This document shows positions 26,071 to 36,701 of a DNA stretch of 64,000 bases, in pieces. This DNA comes from Xenophilus aerolatus (GTDB lineage Bacteria > Pseudomonadota > Gammaproteobacteria > Burkholderiales > Burkholderiaceae_C). The stretch lies in assembly GCA_030418545.1 (NCBI GenBank), contig QAIB01000012.1, forward strand, positions 62,001-126,000, given 5' to 3'. Both the position numbers and the translations under genes were made by a program. Below the pieces are notes generated by a model, which made no database searches, was not told the DNA's origin, and worked only from the letters and a program-made list of their open reading frames with translations. Position 1 is the stretch's first letter, and the number at the start of each line of letters is the position of its first letter.

Positions 26071-26124
26071 CTACTGAATTCATAGCGTCTCGCGCAGGAA
26101 TGGCGGGCGCAGCCGGGCATTTTC
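26071..26124. repeat. Dispersed intergenic repeat (TCATAGC family), copy 1
   Basis: It reads TTCATAGCG-TCTCGCGC, then a loop, then GGCGGGCGCAGCCGGGCATTTTC. The same order of blocks occurs at 27928-27985 and, reversed, at 39536-39592. This is the most divergent of the three. It separates rluF from the divergent deacylase gene. Confidence 0.55.
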
Positions 26125-26284
26125 GTTGACAAGTTCCGTGCGGCGCGTCTGCCGCGCCGCGCGCCGCCGCAGCCATGACTTGCGGTCATGGGCGATGGCG
26201 CTATTGCCATACGCGGGCAGCGCGGGCCGCTCCTAGACTGCGCCGCGAGTCCTTCCCCGACACCCTCCTCTCGATCCGCACGCC

Positions 26285-27907
26285 ATGCCCCTCACCCGAC
26301 CCACCCGCCTGCGCCGCACCGGCATCGCCATCGCCGCACTCGCCACGCTCGCCCTCGCCGCGCCCGCGCTGCACGCGCAGGACGCCCCGCTCGAGGTCGA
26401 CCTCGTGCTGCGCGGCGGCACGATCTACACCGGCGACGACGACCGCCCCATCACCGGCGACGTCGGCGTCGCCGGCGACCGCATCGTCTTCGTCGGCCAG
26501 CCCGCGCAGGGCCGGCGCGTCGTCGCCAGGCGCACCATCGATGCCACTGGCCTTGTCGTGGCGCCGGGCTTCATCGACGCCCACACGCACGCCGACACCG
26601 AGCTCTTCAACACCGACGCGAAGCAGCGCCTGAACGCGCCTTTCCTGATGCAGGGCGTGACCACGGCGGTGGTCGGCAACGACGGCTTCGGCGGCTTCGA
26701 CATCGCGGCCCAGGCCGCGAAGCTGCGCGCGAACCCGGCCGGCACCAACGCCGCGATGTACGTCGGCTTCGGCCCCGTGCGCACCGACCAGCTGGGCACG
26801 AAGAACGTCGTGCCCACGCCCGAGCAGATGGCGGTGATGAAGCGCCATGTGTCGCAGGCCATGTGCGAGGGCGCGCTGGGCCTGTCGACGGGCCTGTTCT
26901 ATTCGCCGCAGAACTTCGCGAAGACCGAAGAAGTGATCGAGCTGGCCAAGGTCGCCGCGCAGCACGGCGGCCTGTACGACAGCCACATCCGCGACGAGAG
27001 CATGTACAACATCGGCCTGCAGGGCTCGATCGAGGAAGTGATCCGCATCGGCCGCGAGGCGAAGCTGCCGGTGCACGTGGCCCACATCAAGGCGCTGGGC
27101 GTGGCCGTGCAGGGCCAGAGCGGCGAGGTCATCCGCCGCATCGAGGCCGAACGCGCCAAAGGCCTCGCCATCACGGCCGACCAGTACCCGTGGACGGCCT
27201 CGAGCACGCGTTTTTCCGCCGCGCTGATGCCGCCCTGGGCGCTGGAGGGCGGTCGCGAGGCCTTGCTGCAGCGCATGGCCGACCCGGCCCAGCAGGAGCG
27301 CCTGCACAAGGACATCACCGAGAACCTGCGCCTGCGCGGCGGCCCCGACGCGATCCTGTTCTCGGCCGGCAACACCAAATACGTCGGCAAGACCCTGACG
27401 CAGGTGATGCAGGGCACCGGCACCGACGCCATCGGCGCCACCTTCGCGGTGCTGCGCGATGGCGACATCCACATCGCGTCATTCACCCAGAGCGACGACG
27501 ACATCCGTGCCTTCATGAAGCGGCCCTGGGTCATGACCTCGTCCGACTCGGTGCACGGCCACCCGCGCATGTACGCCACCTTCGCGCGCAAGTACGAGCA
27601 GTACGTGCTGAAGGAGAAGCTCATCACGCTGCCGCAGTTCATCCGCAGCAGCAGCGCGCTCACGGCCGACACGCTGGGCCTGGTCAAGCGCGGCCACCTG
27701 CGGCCGGGCTGGCACGCCGACATCGTCGCCTTCGACCCCGCGCGCTACGCTGCCAGGGCCACCTACACGCAGCCGGCGCTGCTGTCCGAGGGGGTGCGCA
27801 CGGTGCTGGTCAATGGTCAGCTCGCGGTGGACAACGGGCAGCTCACCAACGTGGCGGCGGGCCAGCCGCTGCTGCGCGTGCCCAAGGCGGGAAGCTGCCC
27901 GGCCTGA
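26285..27907 (+). CDS. N-acyl-D-amino-acid deacylase-type amidohydrolase, exported
   Basis: The 540-residue enzyme has a signal peptide (IAIAALATLALAAPALHAQ, cleaved near residue 32), then a urease-fold amidohydrolase. Motifs are DLVLRGGTIYTGDDDRPI, the metal ligands GFIDAHTHADTELF near residue 100, MQGVTTAVVGNDG, LPVHVAHIKALG near 265, and MTSSDSVHGHPRMYATFARK near 420. These match D-aminoacylases, zinc enzymes that hydrolyse N-acyl-D-amino acids; many paralogues have other cyclic amide substrates. The signal peptide indicates a periplasmic enzyme. It is a single transcription unit with a TAGACT-like -10 near 26233. Substrate not predictable. Confidence 0.85.
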   Translation: MPLTRPTRLRRTGIAIAALATLALAAPALHAQDAPLEVDLVLRGGTIYTGDDDRPITGDVGVAGDRIVFVGQPAQGRRVVARRTIDATGLVVAPGFIDAHTHADTELFNTDAKQRLNAPFLMQGVTTAVVGNDGFGGFDIAAQAAKLRANPAGTNAAMYVGFGPVRTDQLGTKNVVPTPEQMAVMKRHVSQAMCEGALGLSTGLFYSPQNFAKTEEVIELAKVAAQHGGLYDSHIRDESMYNIGLQGSIEEVIRIGREAKLPVHVAHIKALGVAVQGQSGEVIRRIEAERAKGLAITADQYPWTASSTRFSAALMPPWALEGGREALLQRMADPAQQERLHKDITENLRLRGGPDAILFSAGNTKYVGKTLTQVMQGTGTDAIGATFAVLRDGDIHIASFTQSDDDIRAFMKRPWVMTSSDSVHGHPRMYATFARKYEQYVLKEKLITLPQFIRSSSALTADTLGLVKRGHLRPGWHADIVAFDPARYAARATYTQPALLSEGVRTVLVNGQLAVDNGQLTNVAAGQPLLRVPKAGSCPA

Positions 27908-27927
27908 GCCCGCAGATGGGCAGCTTG

Positions 27928-27985
27928 CTCCTGATTTCATAGCGGCTCGCGCCCGCTGCACGGGCGCTGCAGGCACTTTCGGCAT
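27928..27985. repeat. Dispersed intergenic repeat (TCATAGC family), copy 2
   Basis: Left block TTTCATAGCGGCTCGCGCC, a short central hairpin (CCGCTGCACGGG), and right block CGCTGCAGGCACTTTC. The right and left blocks recur in reverse complement at 39536-39592. It lies 20 bp after the deacylase stop in a gap before a TATACT promoter-like sequence (28045-28050). Confidence 0.7.
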
Positions 27986-28114
27986 GAAGCGACGGGCTGC
28001 GGCGGGTGGTCGCCCTCGTGGCAGCAGGGGTGCGGACCCGTTCCTATACTGCCGCGGCACTGCCGCCCGCAGGCGGCGCGAACCCCGAATCCTTCCCCCC
28101 GCTGGAGACCCGCC

Positions 28115-29242
28115 ATGCCGCTGCAACTGCGCTCCCTGATCCGCCCCGACGCCACGCTGGAGCTCTCGCTCGCCGAGGTGCCGATGCCCGAGCCCGCCTC
28201 GCCCGACGAGGTGGTGGTGCGCGTGGAGGCGGCGCCGCTCAACCCCTCGGACCTGGGCCTGCTCTTCGGCGGTGCCGACATGACGAAGGCGCAGGCCGCC
28301 GGCAGCGCCGAGCGCCCCGTCGTCACCGCGCCCATTGCCGCGCCGGTGATGGCGGCGATGGCCGCGCGCGTGGGCCAGTCGATGCCCGTAGGCAACGAGG
28401 GCGCGGGCACCGTGGTGGCCGCCGGCAGCTCACCGGCTGCGCAGGCCCTGCTGGGCAAGAAGGTCGCGGCGCTCGGCGGTGCGATGTATTCCGAGTACCG
28501 CGCCGTGCCGGTGGCGCAGTGCCTGCCGCTGCCCGAGGGCACCACGGCCGCGGACGGCGCCTCCTGCTTCGTCAACCCGCTCACCGCGCTGGGCATGGTC
28601 GACACCATGCGCAACGAAGGGCACCGCGCGCTGGTCCACACCGTGGGCGCATCCAACCTGGGCCAGATGCTCAACCGCATCTGCCTGAAGGACGGCGTGG
28701 GCCTGGTCAACCTCGTGCGCAAGCCCGAGCAGGCCGCGCTGCTGCGCGCCCAGGGTGCCAAGCATGTCGTCGACACCAGCTCGGCGGACTTCCAGGCCGA
28801 GCTGACCGAAGCCATCGCCGCCACCGGTGCCACGCTCGCCTTCGATGCCATCGGCGGCGGCAAGCTCGCCGGGCAGATCCTCGTCGCGATGGAAGCGGCC
28901 GCGCTGCGCCAGCCGGGCCAGGAGTACAGCCGCTACGGCAGCACCGTGCACAAGCAGGTCTACATCTATGGCAGCCTCGACCGCGGCCCGATCGAGCTGG
29001 CGCGCGGTTTCGGCATGGCCTGGGGCGTGGGCGGCTGGCTGCTGTTCCCCTTCATGCAGAAGGTCGGCCCGGCGCGCGTGCAGCAGCTCAAGCAGCGCGT
29101 GGCCGACGAGCTGACCACCACCTTCGCCAGCCACTACACCAGCAAACTGACGATGGCGCAGGCGCTGTCGCTGGACGCGATCGCGGGCTACGGGAAGATG
29201 GCGACGGGCGAGAAGGTGCTGGTGCGTCCGGCTGCGGATTGA
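28115..29242 (+). CDS. MDR-family zinc-binding dehydrogenase-like oxidoreductase
   Basis: The 375-residue cytoplasmic protein is a medium-chain dehydrogenase/reductase. The GroES-like domain has [25 protein letters not shown] and [14 protein letters not shown]; the Rossmann part has [20 protein letters not shown] near residue 170 and [15 protein letters not shown] near 245. There is no catalytic Cys/His zinc set, so it belongs with the zinc-independent quinone or enoyl reductases. Compared with typical members it has an insertion around residues 50-85 ([24 protein letters not shown]). Start ATG with GGAGA 8 bp upstream. Substrate unknown. Confidence 0.85.
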   Translation: MPLQLRSLIRPDATLELSLAEVPMPEPASPDEVVVRVEAAPLNPSDLGLLFGGADMTKAQAAGSAERPVVTAPIAAPVMAAMAARVGQSMPVGNEGAGTVVAAGSSPAAQALLGKKVAALGGAMYSEYRAVPVAQCLPLPEGTTAADGASCFVNPLTALGMVDTMRNEGHRALVHTVGASNLGQMLNRICLKDGVGLVNLVRKPEQAALLRAQGAKHVVDTSSADFQAELTEAIAATGATLAFDAIGGGKLAGQILVAMEAAALRQPGQEYSRYGSTVHKQVYIYGSLDRGPIELARGFGMAWGVGGWLLFPFMQKVGPARVQQLKQRVADELTTTFASHYTSKLTMAQALSLDAIAGYGKMATGEKVLVRPAAD

Positions 29243-29260
29243 CAGGCACGCACCGAAATC

Positions 29261-29306
29261 GTTTCTCATTCTTGACATTTTTGCTGGAATGGAAAAAATG
29301 AGAAAC
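29261..29306. promoter_or_regulatory. Palindromic operator-promoter of the XRE/AbiEii pair
   Basis: Perfect 10-bp arms GTTTCTCATT (29261-29270) and AATGAGAAAC (29297-29306) flank a TTGACA -35 box (29272-29277) with an AAAAAT -10-like sequence about 17 bp on. The right arm ends 2 bp before the XRE start codon. Placement over the promoter is what an autoregulating antitoxin would use. Confidence 0.75.
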
Positions 29307-29308
29307 AC

Positions 29309-29809
29309 ATGCCTGCTGCCGCCCCCCTGCCCACGCCCCAGACGACCGACGCGCTGACCGCCCTCGGCGTGGCCGTGCGCCGACGCCGCAAGGCCCTGGG
29401 CATCTCGGCCGTGGCCGCCGCCGAGGCGGCCGGCATCTCGCGGCCCACGCTGCACCGCATCGAACAGGGCGAGGCGTCGGTCACGCTCGGCGCCTGCCTG
29501 CAGGTGCTGACCGTCCTCGGCCTCGAGGTGGCCGTCGCGCCGCGCGAAGCCCGCCCGCAGGGCGGGAGGCCTGAGCGCCCCGGCTGGCTGCCCGCGCGCG
29601 TGCACGTCGACGACTATCCCCGGCTGCGGGAGCTCGCCTGGCAGGTGCACGCGGGCGCCGAGCTCACGCCGCGCGAAGCCCTGGACATCTACGAGCGCAA
29701 CGCGCGCCACCTCGACGCCGCGGCCTTGACCGCCGAAGAGCGCGACCTGGTCGAAGCCCTGCGCCTGGCCTTCAGCACCGAAGCGTCGCGGAGCCCGCCG
29801 GTTGTTTGA
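29309..29809 (+). CDS. XRE-family HTH regulator, putative antitoxin
   Basis: The 166-residue protein has a Cro/CI-type helix-turn-helix at about residues 17-70 (LGVAVRRRRKALGISAVAAAEAAGISRPTLHRIEQG), a linker (REARPQGGRPERPGWLPARV), and a C-terminal domain of two or three helices (YPRLRELAWQVHAGAELTPREALDIYERNARH). Its last 8 bases overlap the next gene, which encodes an AbiEii-like nucleotidyltransferase, giving the layout of a toxin-antitoxin operon. A perfect palindrome over its promoter suggests autorepression. It could instead act only as a transcription factor; the pairing argues for an antitoxin. Confidence 0.8.
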   Translation: MPAAAPLPTPQTTDALTALGVAVRRRRKALGISAVAAAEAAGISRPTLHRIEQGEASVTLGACLQVLTVLGLEVAVAPREARPQGGRPERPGWLPARVHVDDYPRLRELAWQVHAGAELTPREALDIYERNARHLDAAALTAEERDLVEALRLAFSTEASRSPPVV

Positions 29810-30506
29810 GCAGCCGCATCACCAACGCGTGGCGCGCGTGCTGCGGGCGCTCGACGGCGAACTGCTGCGCGAGCGCCGCTGCCTCTTCGGCGGCGGCACC
29901 GCCATCGCGCTTCGCTACGGCGAGTACCGCGAGTCGGTGGACATCGACTTCCTCGTGTCCGACCTGCCGGCCTATCGCCAGCTGCGGCAGGCGCTCACGG
30001 GTCGCGAGGGTCTGGCCAGCGTGACGCGACCCGGCGCCGAGCCGCTGAACCCCATTGGCGAGCTGCGCGCGGACCAGTACGGCATCCGAACGCGGGTGCG
30101 GGTGGACGACCAGCCCATCAAGTTCGAGATCGTTTTCGAGGCGCGTATTGCCCTTGAGGCGCCCGGTGCCGACGACACGGTGTGCGGCGTGCCCAGCCTC
30201 ACACCCCTGGACCTCGCGGCAAGCAAGCTGCTCGCCAATGCCGACCGCTCGCTCGACGACGGGGTGTTCAGCCGCGACCTCATCGACCTCGCCATGATGG
30301 CCCCGCGCCTGCCTCTGCTGCGTGAGGCAGTGACCAAGGCCGAGGCTGCGTACGGCGACGCCATCCGTCGCGACCTCGGCCGCGCCATCGACCGCATGCG
30401 GCAGCGCACCGGCTGGCTGGAGCGCTGCATGCAGCTCATGGGCATGACAGCGACGCAGGCTCAGGTCTGGCAGCGCATACGCGCGCTGCGGCGTGTGCTC
30501 GGCTGA
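29802..30506 (+). CDS. AbiEii/AbiGii-type nucleotidyltransferase, putative toxin
   Basis: The 234-residue protein starts at a TTG overlapping the antitoxin-like gene by 8 bp. The nucleotidyltransferase core is LFGGGTAIALRYGEYRESVDIDFLVSD (residues about 27-53), with the GG...T and DxD metal-binding motifs intact. A later segment TPLDLAASKLLANADRSLDDGVFSRDLIDLAMM is typical of the AbiEii/MenT-like group. Family members add nucleotides to tRNA or other targets and stop growth, often in phage defence. The usual partner is AbiEi; here it is an XRE protein instead. The C-terminal 60 residues are helical and basic. Confidence 0.82.
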   Translation: MFEQPHHQRVARVLRALDGELLRERRCLFGGGTAIALRYGEYRESVDIDFLVSDLPAYRQLRQALTGREGLASVTRPGAEPLNPIGELRADQYGIRTRVRVDDQPIKFEIVFEARIALEAPGADDTVCGVPSLTPLDLAASKLLANADRSLDDGVFSRDLIDLAMMAPRLPLLREAVTKAEAAYGDAIRRDLGRAIDRMRQRTGWLERCMQLMGMTATQAQVWQRIRALRRVLG

Positions 30507-30617
30507 GCGCGCGTCCACGCCGGGACTTCGATTTTCGAGTGCGGCCGTCACAAGGCCGGGGGCTCGCCCGTCTTGAAGGGACAGACCCAGTCAACCCACC
30601 TTCAAGAAGGACACACC

Positions 30618-31100
30618 ATGACCCAACAACGCCTCGACGCCATGCAGCAATCGCCCGAGCTGTTCAAGAAGATGGTCGAGTACAGCCTCGCCATTGCCAA
30701 GGGCGGCCTCGACACGACGCTGCGGCACCTGGTCGAGATCCGTGCCTCTCAGATCAACGGCTGCGCCCTGTGCCTGGACATGCACATCAAGCAGGCCAAG
30801 CTGCATGGCGAGGGCGAACTTCGCCTGCACCATCTCGCGATCTGGCGCGAATCGCCGCTGTTCAGCGCGCGCGAACGCGCAGCGCTGGCCTGGACCGAGC
30901 TTTTGACGACGCTGCCGCCGCACGGCGTGGACAACGCCGACTACGACGCCGCCCGGGCCACCTTCTCCGAACAGGAGCTGGTGCAGCTCACGCACGCCGT
31001 GATGGCCATCAATGCCTGGAACCGGCTCAACGTCGCCTTCCGCACCGCGCCGGGCTCGGCCGACAAGGCCTATGGGCTGGACAAGGCGAGCTTTTCCTGA
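30618..31100 (+). CDS. Carboxymuconolactone decarboxylase family (AhpD-like) protein
   Basis: The 160-residue protein carries the AhpD-type redox motif NGCALCLDMHIKQAK near residue 50, with CxxC and a His four residues after. This is the catalytic disulfide and proton relay of alkylhydroperoxidase-like members. ERAALAWTELLTTLP and HAVMAINAWNRLNVAFR complete the helical fold. The ATG at 30618 follows AAGGA by 7 bp; an earlier start at 30573 lacks family similarity. It is monocistronic, 111 bp after the toxin-like gene. Peroxide or radical detoxification is likely; substrate not known. Confidence 0.9.
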   Translation: MTQQRLDAMQQSPELFKKMVEYSLAIAKGGLDTTLRHLVEIRASQINGCALCLDMHIKQAKLHGEGELRLHHLAIWRESPLFSARERAALAWTELLTTLPPHGVDNADYDAARATFSEQELVQLTHAVMAINAWNRLNVAFRTAPGSADKAYGLDKASFS

Positions 31101-31123
31101 GCCCGCGGCGCGCCGGCGCGCGT

Positions 31124-31381
31124 TCAGCCTGCGTTCTTGAGCGACTGCTTGGCCTTCTGGGCCGAGTTCTTCGAGCGGTTCTTGTGATAGCCCGACTTGA
31201 CGTTGTTCACGGCCTTGCCGATCGGGCCGCTCTTCTTCGCGTCGCTGTCGGCACGCTTCTGGTCGATCTTGTGCTGCACGGCGTCGGTCGCTTCGGACGC
31301 GGCCTTGCCCACCTGGGCAGAGGCGGTGCCGGCGGCCAGAAGGGCGACCGTGGTGGCCAGGGCGATCAATGCTTTTTGCAT
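31124..31381 (-). CDS. Small exported basic protein
   Basis: The 85-residue product has a clear signal peptide (QKALIALATTVALLAAGTASA) with cleavage near residue 22, leaving a mature peptide of about 63 residues that is rich in Lys, Ala, Asn and Ser (SGYHKNRSKNSAQKAKQSLKNAG). GGAGAAG precedes the ATG by 6-7 bp. It has no cysteine and no recognised domain. It ends convergently with the AhpD-like gene. Perhaps a periplasmic nucleic-acid- or envelope-associated peptide; this is only from its charge. Confidence 0.7.
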   Translation of the reverse strand: MQKALIALATTVALLAAGTASAQVGKAASEATDAVQHKIDQKRADSDAKKSGPIGKAVNNVKSGYHKNRSKNSAQKAKQSLKNAG

Positions 31382-31503
31382 GGGAAGCTTCTCCATCCGC
31401 GCCACGTCGGCGCCCCCGCATGTTGACGCGCCGCGGCAGGGCGACGTGTCAGCCGCCGCCCCAGCGCGACGCCTGACACCGGCCAGATTCGCCACCCCAG
31501 TCA

Positions 31504-31572
31504 GATCGTCACGTTCGTGACGAATTTGCCGCCAACACCCGGCTGGCGCGGGCTGCAGCCCGATTGCACTTG
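31504..31572 (+). repeat. Intergenic repeat with CGTCAC-GTGACG palindrome, copy 1
   Basis: The first 25 bases contain a perfect 6-bp palindrome with a 4-base spacer (CGTCAC-GTTC-GTGACG) followed by AATTTG. They match the element at 44585 in all but one base. The next 44 bases align without gaps to the second copy at about 70% identity. It lies between a small exported protein gene and kdpE. Confidence 0.7.
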
Positions 31573-31586
31573 GGCTCGCAGCCGCT

Positions 31587-32303
31587 TCAGACCACGAGCC
31601 GATAGCCCACTGCCGTTTCGGTCAGCAGATGCCTGGGCTGGGCGGGATCGACTTCCAGCTTGCCGCGCAGGTGCCCCATGTAGACGCGCAGGTAGTGGCT
31701 CTGCTCGCTGTGCGCCGGCCCCCACACCTCGCGCAGCAGCTGGCGCTGCGTCAGCACGCGCCCGGCGTTGGCCACCAGCACGGTGAGCAGGCGGTACTCG
31801 GTGGGCGTGAGATGCACCTCGGCACCGGCGCGGCGCACGAGGCGCGCCGCGCGGTCGACCTCGATGGCGCCCTCCCCTTCGCCGAAGCGGAACAGCGCCT
31901 CGTCGGCCGCCGGCGCCGCGCCTTCGGCGGCCGCCGCGCGCGGGCGTCGCAGGTTGGCCCGCACGCGCGCGAGCAGTTCGCCGGTGCCGAAGGGCTTGGT
32001 GAGGTAGTCGTCGGCGCCCGCGTCCAGCGCCGCGATCTTGTCTTCTTCGTCCACGCGTGCCGACAGCACGATGATCGGCACCGCCGACCAGCCGCGCACG
32101 TCGCGGATCAGGTCCAGGCCATCGCCGTCCGGCAGGCCCAGGTCCAGCACCAGCAGGTCGGGCCGCCGGGTGCCGGCCGCCGCCAGGCCTTCACGCTGCG
32201 TGGCGGCCTCGTGCACCTGCCAGCCCTCGGCCTCCAGCGCGCTGCGCACGAAGCGGCGGATCTGGGGTTCGTCCTCGATGACGATGGCGGTGGGGACAGG
32301 CAT
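31587..32303 (-). CDS. kdpE: Response regulator KdpE
   Basis: The 238-residue OmpR-family regulator has the acidic pocket AIVIEDEPQIRRF, phospho-acceptor Asp in LLVLDLGLPDGDG near residue 53 and conserved Lys in YLTKPFGTGE. The C-terminal winged helix contains LTPTEYRLLTVLVANAGRVLTQ and HSEQSHYLRVYMGHLRGKLE, which is diagnostic of KdpE. It activates the kdpFABC potassium pump genes when phosphorylated by KdpD. Unusually it is not next to kdpD, which starts at 39502; catalase and glycosyltransferase genes lie between. It follows a 74-residue protein gene and a Crp/Fnr gene on the same strand. Confidence 0.93.
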   Translation of the reverse strand: MPVPTAIVIEDEPQIRRFVRSALEAEGWQVHEAATQREGLAAAGTRRPDLLVLDLGLPDGDGLDLIRDVRGWSAVPIIVLSARVDEEDKIAALDAGADDYLTKPFGTGELLARVRANLRRPRAAAAEGAAPAADEALFRFGEGEGAIEVDRAARLVRRAGAEVHLTPTEYRLLTVLVANAGRVLTQRQLLREVWGPAHSEQSHYLRVYMGHLRGKLEVDPAQPRHLLTETAVGYRLVV

Positions 32304-32395
32304 GGCGGGCGGGGCTGCAGACCGGGTGGCGCACGGTGGCGCAGTCTGCCACGCCTTGCAGCGGGGCCGCCGACCTGCGGTGCACAGGTGGCCCG

Positions 32396-32620
32396 CTAGC
32401 CCAGGTCGTCGGCCGAATCGCTCGCGCCGGGCCCGCGCGCGGCCAGCTGCTCGCGCGCCTGCCGTGCGGCCTCGAGCAGGCTGTCGGCGGTGCGCGCCGC
32501 TGCGTCGGGCGTCATGGTCACGGCCACGCCGTCGGGCCCGTCGAGCAGCACGACGCCGTTCTCGGCGGTGGCGCGTCCGGCGTCGCTGCGGGGCGCGAGC
32601 ATCGCTCGCCGGTCAGCCAT
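32396..32620 (-). CDS. Hypothetical 74-residue protein
   Basis: The small protein begins MADRRAMLAPRSDAG; GAGGAG lies 7-8 bp upstream and the start overlaps the Crp/Fnr stop by 8 bp, which supports translation. A beta-hairpin-like NGVVLLDGPDGVAVTMTPD is followed by an amphipathic helix AAARTADSLLEAARQAREQLA. There is no signal peptide or cysteine. I know no family for it. It sits between a Crp/Fnr regulator and kdpE in one run of minus-strand genes. Confidence 0.65.
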   Translation of the reverse strand: MADRRAMLAPRSDAGRATAENGVVLLDGPDGVAVTMTPDAAARTADSLLEAARQAREQLAARGPGASDSADDLG

Positions 32621-33365
32621 GGGGAGGCTCCTCGCGGCCGGTCGCGCGCCGCTCGATGGTGGGCTGCAGGTACAGGTACTGGGGGTCGAAGAGGGCCATC
32701 TGCGTGAGGCTCCGAAGGTCGGTGATGTGGACATGCGACGAACGCACCTGGCACAGGCCGCGTTCGCGCAACTCGCGCAGCACGCGGCTCACGTGCACGT
32801 TGGTCAGGCTGCACACCTCGCCGATGTCGGACTGCGTCATCGGCAGCGCGAAGTGCTGGCCGTCCGAGGCGCCGATGGCCAGCAGGCGTGCGTTCGTCTC
32901 GCACAGGAAGTGCGCCACGCGCTGCATGGCGTTGAGGCTGGCCAAACGATAGATCCACTGCCGGTGCATCGCGGCGTCGAGCAGCGTCTGGAACCACAGC
33001 GCTCGCGTGAGTCCAGGATGCTGCAGCTGCAGGCCTTCGAGCGCGGCGTGCGGCACCACGGCCACCGTCACGTCGGTGAGCGCGCCCACATCGTGGTCCA
33101 GCTTCTTCAGTGCATAGGCATGCAGGTCGACGAAGTCGCCCGGCACATGCACCGCGACGAGGTGGCGGCGGCCGTCGGGCGCGTCGACGTGGCGGGTCAT
33201 CATGCCTTCCACCAGGAGCGTGCTGACCTCGATCGGCGTCCCCTGTCGCACCACCACCTGGCCGGCCGGGTACTGGCGCGTCTGCGAAACGGCGCCCTCG
33301 AGCAGGGCACGCTCGTCGTCGGAGAGTTCGGTGAGGCGGTTGCGAAGCAGCTGGCGTGTGAGCAT
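32613..33365 (-). CDS. Crp/Fnr-family transcriptional regulator
   Basis: The 250-residue regulator has an N-terminal cyclic-nucleotide-binding-like barrel (QYPAGQVVVRQGTPIEVSTLLVEGMM, HVPGDFVDLHAYALKKLDHDVGALTDV) and a C-terminal helix-turn-helix (MTQSDIGEVCSLTNVHVSRVLRELRERGL near residue 185). No N-terminal cysteine cluster for an Fe-S centre is present, so oxygen sensing like FNR is unlikely. Start MLTRQLLRNRLTELS chosen; the longer frame adds a Cys/Arg-rich stretch without support. It is divergent from katE across 176 bp and heads the run to kdpE, so both are candidate targets. Confidence 0.9.
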   Translation of the reverse strand: MLTRQLLRNRLTELSDDERALLEGAVSQTRQYPAGQVVVRQGTPIEVSTLLVEGMMTRHVDAPDGRRHLVAVHVPGDFVDLHAYALKKLDHDVGALTDVTVAVVPHAALEGLQLQHPGLTRALWFQTLLDAAMHRQWIYRLASLNAMQRVAHFLCETNARLLAIGASDGQHFALPMTQSDIGEVCSLTNVHVSRVLRELRERGLCQVRSSHVHITDLRSLTQMALFDPQYLYLQPTIERRATGREEPPHG

Positions 33366-33541
33366 GGGTCGGGCCTGGGGGCGGCAGAGGGTGCGCCTTC
33401 CGCAGCGATGGCGCATTAACGTGGATTAACTTTGAACTTAAAGCAGATGGCTCGGCCACAGATGGGTCGTGTCCTACGTTTTTGTTGCCGGCGGCTTACC
33501 TAACCTCGTGTCAGCGCTACCGCTCCATCCACGAGGAACCC

Positions 33542-35965
<2,424 letters not shown>

Positions 35966-36011
35966 CCGTGGGCCGCACCACGCCCCAGCGCCCCGTTCGC
36001 GGAGGCGCCGC

Positions 36012-36701
36012 ATGCTAGGCATCGCGATTCCCGCCCACAACGAGGAGGAGCACATCGCCGCCGCCGTGGCGGCGGCGATGGCGGCCGGCCGGCACGCGGC
36101 GCTGGCCGGCGAGCCCTTCGAGGTCGTCGTTGCGCTGGACGCCTGCACCGACGCGACCGGCGTGCTGGCGCGTGCCGCCGGCGCACGCACGGTGGAGGTC
36201 GATGCGCGCAACGTCGGCGTGGCCCGCGCGCTGGCCGCGCAGGCGCTGGTGCAGGCCGGCGCGCGCTGGCTCGCCTTCACCGATGCCGACACGCGCGTTG
36301 CCCCCGACTGGCTGGCCGACCAGCTGGCGCTGGAGGCCGACGCGGTCTGCGGCTGCGTGGGGGTGGACGACTGGTCCTGCCATGGCGTCGATGCGGAGCG
36401 TCTGCACGCCCACTTCCTGGCCACGTACAACGACCGCGACGACCATCGCCACATCCACGGCGCCAACCTTGGCGTGTCCACCGCGCTGTACCTGCAGGTG
36501 GGCGGCTTCAAGCACCTGGCGTGCAGCGAAGACGTCGACCTGGTGCGCGCGATCGAGCTGGCCGGCGCCCGCATCGCGTGGAGCGCCCGGCCACGCGTGG
36601 TGACCAGTGCACGGCGCCAGGCGCGCGCCGTGGGCGGCTTTGCCGATGCGCTGCTGCAGGCGCTGGCGGCGCCGGTCGGCGTCGTCGCTGCTGCGGCCTA
36701 A
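36012..36701 (+). CDS. Family 2 glycosyltransferase
   Basis: The 229-residue protein is a GT-A glycosyltransferase. It has the start LGIAIPAHNEEEHIAAAV, the nucleotide-binding FEVVVALDACTDATG near residue 45, the DxD motif WLAFTDADTRVAPDWLADQ near 95, and GANLGVSTALYLQVGGFKHLACSEDVDLVRAIE near 160. No membrane spans are seen, so it is cytoplasmic. GGAGG lies 6 bp before the ATG. It starts 46 bp after katE on the same strand and may be read from it. Its last 4 bases overlap the convergent kdpD stop. Acceptor unknown. Confidence 0.85.
   Translation: MLGIAIPAHNEEEHIAAAVAAAMAAGRHAALAGEPFEVVVALDACTDATGVLARAAGARTVEVDARNVGVARALAAQALVQAGARWLAFTDADTRVAPDWLADQLALEADAVCGCVGVDDWSCHGVDAERLHAHFLATYNDRDDHRHIHGANLGVSTALYLQVGGFKHLACSEDVDLVRAIELAGARIAWSARPRVVTSARRQARAVGGFADALLQALAAPVGVVAAAA

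Noticed and set aside
26060-26083. Upstream ATG at 26083 as the start of the pseudouridine synthase
   Set aside because: The codon falls inside the TCATAGC repeat element and adds residues outside the S4 domain.
33366-33541. FNR or OxyR-type site in the Crp/Fnr-katE gap
   Set aside because: A direct repeat TTAAC...ATTAAC near 33416-33432 is visible, but no TTGAT-N4-ATCAA or other recognised site, so no operator is claimed.
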